This document shows, one piece after another, positions 7,357 through 11,554 of a DNA stretch of 11,554 bases. Made by a program: the position numbers and the translations under genes. Below the pieces are notes generated by a model that searched no databases, had not been told where the DNA came from, and worked only from the letters and a program-made list of their open reading frames with translations. This stretch comes from CAZXCQ01 sp964639275. Its GTDB lineage: Bacteria; Desulfobacterota; DSM-4660; Desulfatiglandales; Desulfatiglandaceae. The stretch's first letter is position 1. Every line of letters begins with the position of its first letter. Where the stretch lies: contig CAZXCQ010000202.1 of assembly GCA_964639275.1 (NCBI GenBank), positions 1 through 11,554 on the forward strand. The letters are read 5' to 3'.

Positions 7357-7363
7357 AGGAGGT
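7357..7363 (+). promoter_or_regulatory. Ribosome binding site of the acyl-CoA ligase
   Basis: AGGAGGT is a near-perfect Shine-Dalgarno sequence 10 bases before the ATG at 7374. It fixes that start and gives the ligase its own strong translation initiation, unlike the coupled genes before it. Confidence 0.75.
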
Positions 7364-7373
7364 CTAACCGCTC

Positions 7374-9038
7374 ATGAGTAAAAGCCCTGAGACATGGGAA
7401 AAGGAGCTGACCTTTAGCCGGTTTGACCGGATGAGCGAACGCTATCCCGACCGGACCGCCCTGGTCTATCTGGGGGAGCATTTCTCATATGCGCACCTCC
7501 GTGATCTGAGCGAACGATTTGCCGGTGCCCTCGCCGACATGGGTGTGGCAAAGGGCGACCGGGTCATGATCTACATCTCCAACTGCGTCCAATGGGTCAT
7601 CACCTTCCTGGGTATCCAGAAAATCGGTGCGATTATCGTGCCGGTCTCCCCTATTTATACATCTTTTGAGATCCAATATATGGTCAAGGATTCGGGGGCA
7701 GAGACCATTGTCTGTCTCGACACCAACTTCTGCTATGTCAAGGACGTCTTTGAAAAGACAGGGCTCAAAAGGGCCATTGTCACCAATCTGGTAGAGATCC
7801 TGCCCCCCTGGAAGAGGTTTCTGGGGGCGCTCTTTGACAAGGTCCCCCACGGCAGGGTGGAATGGGATAGCCGGGTCCACTCTTTCAAATCGCTCTTGAG
7901 ACATCCCCCTCTCAGAGCGCAGCCCGAACTGGATCCCTGGAATGATCTTTCCTATATCCTCTATACGGGTGGGACCACGGGGTTTCCAAAAGGGGTGCCC
8001 GGCAACCACATCGGCATGACCTCCTATGTCAATGACGTGACCGAGGAAGTGGCCGGGGATCATCTGAGGGAAGGGGAGGACGTGTATATCGCCGTCAATC
8101 CACTCTTCCACATTATGGCCCTGGGGCTCCTGATGTCCATCGGGCTCAATAAGGGCAATAAGACAATCCTGATGCCCGTTCCCCAGGTGGATGCCATCTT
8201 GGAGACCATTGAGCGTTTCCGGGTGCGCTGGTTCCTGGGTGTTCCAGCGCTCTACCGGATGATCCTCGAAAATGACCGGCTTGACCGCTATGACCTTAGT
8301 TCCTTAACCTATTGCTATTGCGGCGGAGATGTTTTGCCCCTGGAGGTCTTTAACCGCTGGAAGCAACGATTCGCTGTGCCCATCTATCAGGTCTATGGAT
8401 CCACCGAGGCAGGGCACGTCACCTATAGCCGAATCGACAGGGAACCCAAGCCAACCACCATTGGCCTCCCCTTGAAGAGCAGGGAATGCATCGTGGTGGA
8501 TTCAGAGACCCTCACCCCCCTCCCCCCCGGGGAGAGCGGGGAACTGCTGGTTACGTCACCTTACACGATCAAGGAATACTGGAACAAGCCCGAGGAGACC
8601 CAACACTCTTATGTGGACCTGGATGGAAAGACCTATTACCGGATGTCCGATTTTGTGTGCCAGGACGAGGATGGAGAACTGGTTTATGTGGAGCGATCTG
8701 CGGATATCATCAAGCACAAGGGTTATCGGATCTCCGCCTCGGAGATAGAAGCCGTACTCCAGGACCACCCCACGGTCATCGGTGCCTGCGTTGTGGGTGT
8801 CCCTGATGCCAAGGTGGGAGAACGGGTCAAGGCCATTGTGGTCCTCAAGGAGGATGCCAGGGGGGTTGGCGGTCCGGAGTTGATAAAGTGGTGTCGTGAC
8901 CGTCTGGCCTCTTATAAAGTCCCGGGCTATATCGAGTTTAGGGACATGCTGCCCAAATCAAAGGTGGGGAAACTCCTGAGGCGGGAAATCCGCGACGAAG
9001 AACGGCGGCGGATCAGCAAAGACAAGGATAATCCCTGA
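7374..9038 (+). CDS. AMP-forming acyl-CoA synthetase/ligase
   Basis: This is an ANL-superfamily enzyme that activates a carboxylic acid with ATP to an acyl-adenylate and then transfers the acyl group to CoA. The 554 residues show the full motif series: the P-loop YILYTGGTTGFPKG (194-207), the A5 motif YGSTEAG (341-347), the region YRMSDF with Asp426 for ATP ribose binding (the usual T-G-D reads M-S-D), ERSADIIKHKGYRI in the hinge, and PKSKVGKLLRRE with the expected catalytic Lys533. The start is set by the strong ribosome binding site. Codon use matches the liv genes. It follows livF by 96 bases on the same strand. Candidate substrates are medium or long-chain fatty acids, branched acids from amino-acid breakdown, or aromatic acids; motifs do not decide. 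The enzyme class is near certain, the substrate is not. Confidence 0.93.
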   Translation: MSKSPETWEKELTFSRFDRMSERYPDRTALVYLGEHFSYAHLRDLSERFAGALADMGVAKGDRVMIYISNCVQWVITFLGIQKIGAIIVPVSPIYTSFEIQYMVKDSGAETIVCLDTNFCYVKDVFEKTGLKRAIVTNLVEILPPWKRFLGALFDKVPHGRVEWDSRVHSFKSLLRHPPLRAQPELDPWNDLSYILYTGGTTGFPKGVPGNHIGMTSYVNDVTEEVAGDHLREGEDVYIAVNPLFHIMALGLLMSIGLNKGNKTILMPVPQVDAILETIERFRVRWFLGVPALYRMILENDRLDRYDLSSLTYCYCGGDVLPLEVFNRWKQRFAVPIYQVYGSTEAGHVTYSRIDREPKPTTIGLPLKSRECIVVDSETLTPLPPGESGELLVTSPYTIKEYWNKPEETQHSYVDLDGKTYYRMSDFVCQDEDGELVYVERSADIIKHKGYRISASEIEAVLQDHPTVIGACVVGVPDAKVGERVKAIVVLKEDARGVGGPELIKWCRDRLASYKVPGYIEFRDMLPKSKVGKLLRREIRDEERRRISKDKDNP

Positions 9039-9085
9039 TATCGGACGGACGATCCCAAGGATCTCTGTGAGAAAGGAGTGGAGAG

Positions 9086-9658
9086 ATGGACGTTTTTACA
9101 GCCATAAAGGAAAGACGCAGTTGCCGCAGCTTCCTGCCCCAGCCGGTTGAGGAGGACATGGTTCAAAAGATCCTAGAGGCTGCCGCCTGGGCGCCTTCGC
9201 CCCTGAATGCCCAGCCCTGGGAGTTTATCGTCATTACGAATACGGCGGTAAAGGAAAAGATCTTTTGCGAGGCGGATAGATGCCGGGAGTGGACCTTAGA
9301 AAAAAGCGGCTGGAAGTGGCTGGGGGGTTACAGGGTCGACTTTTTAAAGTCGGCCCCTGTGCTCATCGCCGTGGTCGGGGACCCCAAGAAAACAGGGGCA
9401 GACATGTACATGGAAGAGGGTGGGGTGGGTTATCAGCACGCCTGCGCCGCCGCCATCCAGAACATCAATCTGGCTGCCCATGCCCTGGGGCTTGGCAGTC
9501 TTTGGTTTACTTTCTTTGACAAAAAGGCCTTGAGAGAGATCCTCGGGGTCGGTCCCGAGAAGACGCCTCTGGCCCTTGTGTGCCTCGGTAGGGCGGCCGG
9601 TGAGCCCACCCCCATGCCCCGAAAGGACATAAAGGAAAAGACGACCTATATCCGGTGA
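9086..9658 (+). CDS. Nitroreductase-family FMN flavoprotein
   Basis: This is a 190-residue member of the nitroreductase superfamily, which binds FMN as a homodimer and reduces nitro groups, quinones, enones or other acceptors with NAD(P)H in the cytoplasm. The N-terminal FMN-phosphate motif is present as ERRSCRSF (residues 9-16), followed by the conserved WAPSPLNAQPWEFIVI (35-50), which lies over the flavin. The second half has GVGYQHACAAAIQNINLAAHALGLGSLW, the dimer-interface helix with the G-L-G turn. It lacks ferredoxin cysteines. The gene starts 47 bases after the ligase stop, with AAAGGAG about 8 bases before its ATG. The physiological acceptor is unknown; in anaerobes such proteins often reduce unidentified organic substrates. 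It may share the ligase transcript. Confidence 0.9.
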   Translation: MDVFTAIKERRSCRSFLPQPVEEDMVQKILEAAAWAPSPLNAQPWEFIVITNTAVKEKIFCEADRCREWTLEKSGWKWLGGYRVDFLKSAPVLIAVVGDPKKTGADMYMEEGGVGYQHACAAAIQNINLAAHALGLGSLWFTFFDKKALREILGVGPEKTPLALVCLGRAAGEPTPMPRKDIKEKTTYIR

Positions 9659-9674
9659 TTTCTTATCCAAGATC

Positions 9675-10020
9675 TGATGGTTTCGTAAAAACTCGTCACG
9701 CCGTTGAAGCTTGTGCCGGACTCGATCCGATAAACGGGGCTCAGGGGTTTTGTAAGTGACTAAAAGAGCTGGATTGCGGTTGCAGTTTATCCCGTATCTT
9801 ATACGGGGCCAGAATGACGAAAAAGTGGCATTGATGGTTTTTTACTTGAGAGTCCAAAGTTTTCTCGTCATACCGGACTTGATCCGGCATCCAGAAGTCA
9901 TATGATATTGACAGTTTTCTGGATTCCGGCTTTCGCCGGAATGACAGGGCATAATTCTTGATTCTAATAATATCACTAAGTTAGATGAACTTTGGACTGT
10001 GCAATTTTTGCAAACCATCA
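9675..10020. repeat. Composite inverted-repeat (MITE-like) element
   Basis: This segment fills most of the gap between the nitroreductase and the response regulator, and I see no gene in it. Its ends are imperfect inverted repeats: TGATGGTTTCGTAAAAA (9675-9691) against TTTTTGCAAACCATCA (10005-10020). Inside, TGATGGTTTTTTA recurs at 9832. Further nested pairs are AGTCCAAAGTT (9851-9861) with AACTTTGGACT (9988-9998), perfect over 11 bp, and CCGGCATCCAGAA (9884-9896) with TTCTGGATTCCGG (9917-9929), 12 of 13. GTCATACCGG (9867) pairs with CCGGAATGAC (9936-9945). The left half holds a decayed relative, with CGTCA at 9694, TGACG at 9815, and a CCCGTAT/ATACGGG hairpin at 9791-9807. No transposase is present. 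The style resembles dispersed palindromic repeats I associate with Desulfobacterota genomes; that is recollection, not a search result. Confidence 0.7.
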
Positions 10021-10069
10021 AAATTGAATTTGATACAAATTGCGGTTTGTCCGGGTTTGGGCCTTATTG

Positions 10070-10591
10070 ATGCAGAAAAGCATACTCAACGGAAAGCGCC
10101 TTTTGGCAGTGGACGATGAACCCGACGTGCTGGATACCCTTCAGGAACAGCTCGAAGGATTTGAAGGCCTGATATTTGACAAGGCCACCGGTTATGAAAA
10201 GGGGTACCATCTGCTCAGGTCCTGGACCTACGATCTGGTCATACTGGACATCATGGGCGTCCGCGGGTTTGATCTGCTCAATGCCGCCGTCCACCTGGGA
10301 TTTCCCGCTGTCATGTTAACCGCCCATGCCCTTTCGGTAGAGGCGCTCAAGAAATCCATAGAAATGGGGGCAAGGGCCTATATCCCAAAGGAAAAGATGT
10401 CAGAGATCGTTCCCTTTCTCGAAGACGTACTCACCCTGGAGCAGCAACCCGGGTGGCAGAGACTGTTCAAACGCCTGGGTGGCTCTTTCGACAAGACCTT
10501 TGGACCCGAATGGCAGAAAGACGAAAAGGCCTTTTGGGAGCAGGTCAAATCGGGGAGGTACCCGTCAGAACCGGTTATCCTGAAAAAATAA
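10070..10591 (+). CDS. Receiver-domain response regulator without output domain
   Basis: This 173-residue protein contains a CheY-like receiver domain (about residues 8-122). The acidic pair is Asp15-Asp16 in AVDDEPD, the phospho-acceptor is Asp60 in LVILDIMG, the switch Thr84 lies in VMLTAHA, and the conserved Lys107 is in YIPKEK. All active-site residues are present, so it should be phosphorylated by a histidine kinase. No kinase lies in the window. After the receiver comes a tail of about 50 residues, rich in aromatic and charged residues (PGWQRLFKRLGGSFDKTFGPEW), with no DNA-binding helix-turn-helix or enzymatic domain that I recognise. I chose ATG 10070 over TTG 10040, because the TTG would add ten unconserved residues. 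The ribosome binding site is weak. The repeat element ends 50 bases upstream, so any promoter must lie within or next to it. Confidence 0.88.
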   Translation: MQKSILNGKRLLAVDDEPDVLDTLQEQLEGFEGLIFDKATGYEKGYHLLRSWTYDLVILDIMGVRGFDLLNAAVHLGFPAVMLTAHALSVEALKKSIEMGARAYIPKEKMSEIVPFLEDVLTLEQQPGWQRLFKRLGGSFDKTFGPEWQKDEKAFWEQVKSGRYPSEPVILKK

Positions 10592-10637
10592 TCCCCGTTT
10601 CAATTTAGCTTTCCTCAAAATTGGAACCGAGACAGGG

Positions 10638-10662
10638 GAATGGGGGTTCGGAATCCCCATTC
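10638..10662. terminator. Hairpin between convergent genes, possible terminator
   Basis: GAATGGGG (10638-10645) pairs perfectly with CCCCATTC (10655-10662) around a 9-base loop, in the 134-base gap between two convergent genes. Neither strand has a clear T tract after it, so it may not be a classical intrinsic terminator. A smaller GACCC/GGGTC hairpin with an AAAA loop follows at 10699-10712. Confidence 0.35.
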
Positions 10663-10725
10663 TCCGGGTTTCAAAAAGGTAAAATGTTACTAATCCCTGA
10701 CCCAAAAGGGTCTCATCCTCTGGCG

Positions 10726-11554
10726 CTAGGCCTGATACGCCTTGATTGCCTCCTTGAGCGCCTTTTGGTCCACGGGCGGGGGCATGACTCCCGGCCTTTC
10801 CTCAAGGCCAATGGCCTCCGATGGGCACCCGGTGGCACAGACCCCGCAACCGATACATCGATCCAGATCCACCACCGGCACATCTTCCGCGCCCAGGGTG
10901 AGGGCCGACGTGGGACATCGATCCACACAGGTCTCGCAGGCCGTGCAAAGCGCCGTGTCCCAGACGGGCTGAAAACCCGAGGTCAGGGCCATCCCCGGCT
11001 TTGGCTGGGATAGGGCGGTCTTTAGGATCATACAGTGACAGGCGCAGCAGTTGCAGATAAAATCGATCTCCTGCCGGTTGACGCTGGCGTGTACCAGGCC
11101 TGCCTCTTCCGACCTCTTCAGGACCGCCAGGGCCTCCTCCTTTGTGACCTGCCGGCCCATCTTCCTGTCGATTACAAATTGGGCACCCGCGCCAAACTGC
11201 ATACACACGTCGTTTGGCATACCGCAATCATCGTTCTCATCGATCAGGCCGGCCTGATGCCGGCAAAAGCAGGTACTCACGGCCAAGGGATCGTACTTCT
11301 CCACATAGGATGCGACCTGGTCATATGTGTGAACCTCGCTGCCCGCCCTGATCTTCCTGTCAATCGTGATAACACGCGAACCCGGGAAGGTCTCCTTTGG
11401 CGGGCCCTGGGTGTGGTCATAAGCGGTCTTGTAAGCATGGATGAGTCTGGCCAGTCTCCTGTCCCTTTCCGTACTCGTCCCGCGCATAAACTGGAATTCA
11501 AATATCCCGGGGACAAACGGGGGGAGGGCATATAGATAGGTCTCTCCCTTCTTT
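10726..11554 (-). CDS. 4Fe-4S ferredoxin-domain protein, 5' end beyond window
   Basis: This minus-strand gene encodes an iron-sulfur protein and is open to the right edge, so only its last 275 residues are seen. An internal Met at 11487 is not the start: the frame upstream reads YLYALPPFVPGIFEFQF, fitting continuous domain sequence. The C-terminal part has two ferredoxin cluster motifs, CTACETCVDRCP and CIGCGVCATGCP (codons within about 10780-10925), each able to bind one [4Fe-4S] cluster. Before them lie two more cysteine groups: STCFCRHQ with later DDCGMPNDVC, and FICNCCACHCMIL, which could bind a further cluster or metal. Few membrane-like stretches occur, so it is probably cytoplasmic electron-transfer or redox-sensing machinery. 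The partner is unknown. It resembles a family of multi-cysteine 4Fe-4S proteins common in anaerobes, often with an N-terminal helical or winged-helix part that would be outside the window. Confidence 0.85.
   Translation of the reverse strand, partial: KKGETYLYALPPFVPGIFEFQFMRGTSTERDRRLARLIHAYKTAYDHTQGPPKETFPGSRVITIDRKIRAGSEVHTYDQVASYVEKYDPLAVSTCFCRHQAGLIDENDDCGMPNDVCMQFGAGAQFVIDRKMGRQVTKEEALAVLKRSEEAGLVHASVNRQEIDFICNCCACHCMILKTALSQPKPGMALTSGFQPVWDTALCTACETCVDRCPTSALTLGAEDVPVVDLDRCIGCGVCATGCPSEAIGLEERPGVMPPPVDQKALKEAIKAYQA

Noticed and set aside
9344..9670. Minus-strand 108-residue frame across the nitroreductase gene
   Set aside because: It is antisense to a well-supported flavoprotein gene and has no domain of its own.
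10040..10069. TTG at 10040 as response regulator start
   Set aside because: The added ten residues do not belong to the receiver fold, and ATG 10070 gives the normal N-terminus length.
10621..11013. Plus-strand 130-residue open frame opposite the iron-sulfur gene
   Set aside because: It is the antisense shadow of a gene with two clear ferredoxin motifs; its own sequence has no recognisable domain and no ribosome binding site.
11485..11487. Met codon at 11487 (minus strand) as start of the iron-sulfur gene
   Set aside because: The frame remains open to 11554 with a family-like sequence (PPFVPGIFEFQF) just upstream, so this Met is internal.

Overview
This window looks like chromosomal DNA of a strictly anaerobic, probably sulfate-reducing or syntrophic, member of the Desulfobacterota (old Deltaproteobacteria). 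The basis is indirect: moderately high GC, a Liv-type ABC transporter next to an acyl-CoA ligase, a ferredoxin-like protein with many cysteines, and an intergenic palindromic repeat of a style I associate with that phylum. No rRNA, tRNA, CRISPR array, integrase or transposase is visible. I cannot name a species.

Layout. (1) Positions 1-2173, plus strand: an MFS efflux-type transporter whose start is problematic, a 78-residue unknown protein, and a TrmJ-type tRNA 2'-O-methyltransferase, packed closely. (2) 2174-2570: a 397-base gap with a near-consensus sigma-70 promoter, a sequence that can fold as a three-way junction, and a terminator-like hairpin. This reads as either a small RNA gene or a leader of the next operon. 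(3) 2571-7277, plus strand: a complete branched-chain-amino-acid-type ABC importer in the order livK-livH-livM-livG-livF, with abutting or overlapping junctions from livH to livF. (4) 7374-9658, plus strand: an AMP-forming acyl-CoA ligase and a nitroreductase-family flavoprotein, each with its own Shine-Dalgarno sequence. (5) 9659-10069: a gap largely filled by a roughly 346-bp composite inverted-repeat element without a coding region. (6) 10070-10591, plus strand: a receiver-only response regulator with a C-terminal tail. (7) 10726-11554, minus strand, convergent: the C-terminal 275 residues of an iron-sulfur protein that runs off the right edge.

How they fit together. The Liv-type importer and the ligase plausibly form one uptake-and-activation unit. 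A periplasmic binding protein captures a small carboxylate (branched-chain amino acid, aromatic acid or fatty acid), the LivHMGF complex imports it, and the ligase traps it as a CoA thioester. The substrate cannot be read from the sequence. The best candidate for something undescribed is the structured promoter-to-terminator segment at 2217-2379. The other oddities are a non-canonical LivG signature and D-loop region, the missing first helix of the MFS gene, and the cysteine-dense iron-sulfur protein.
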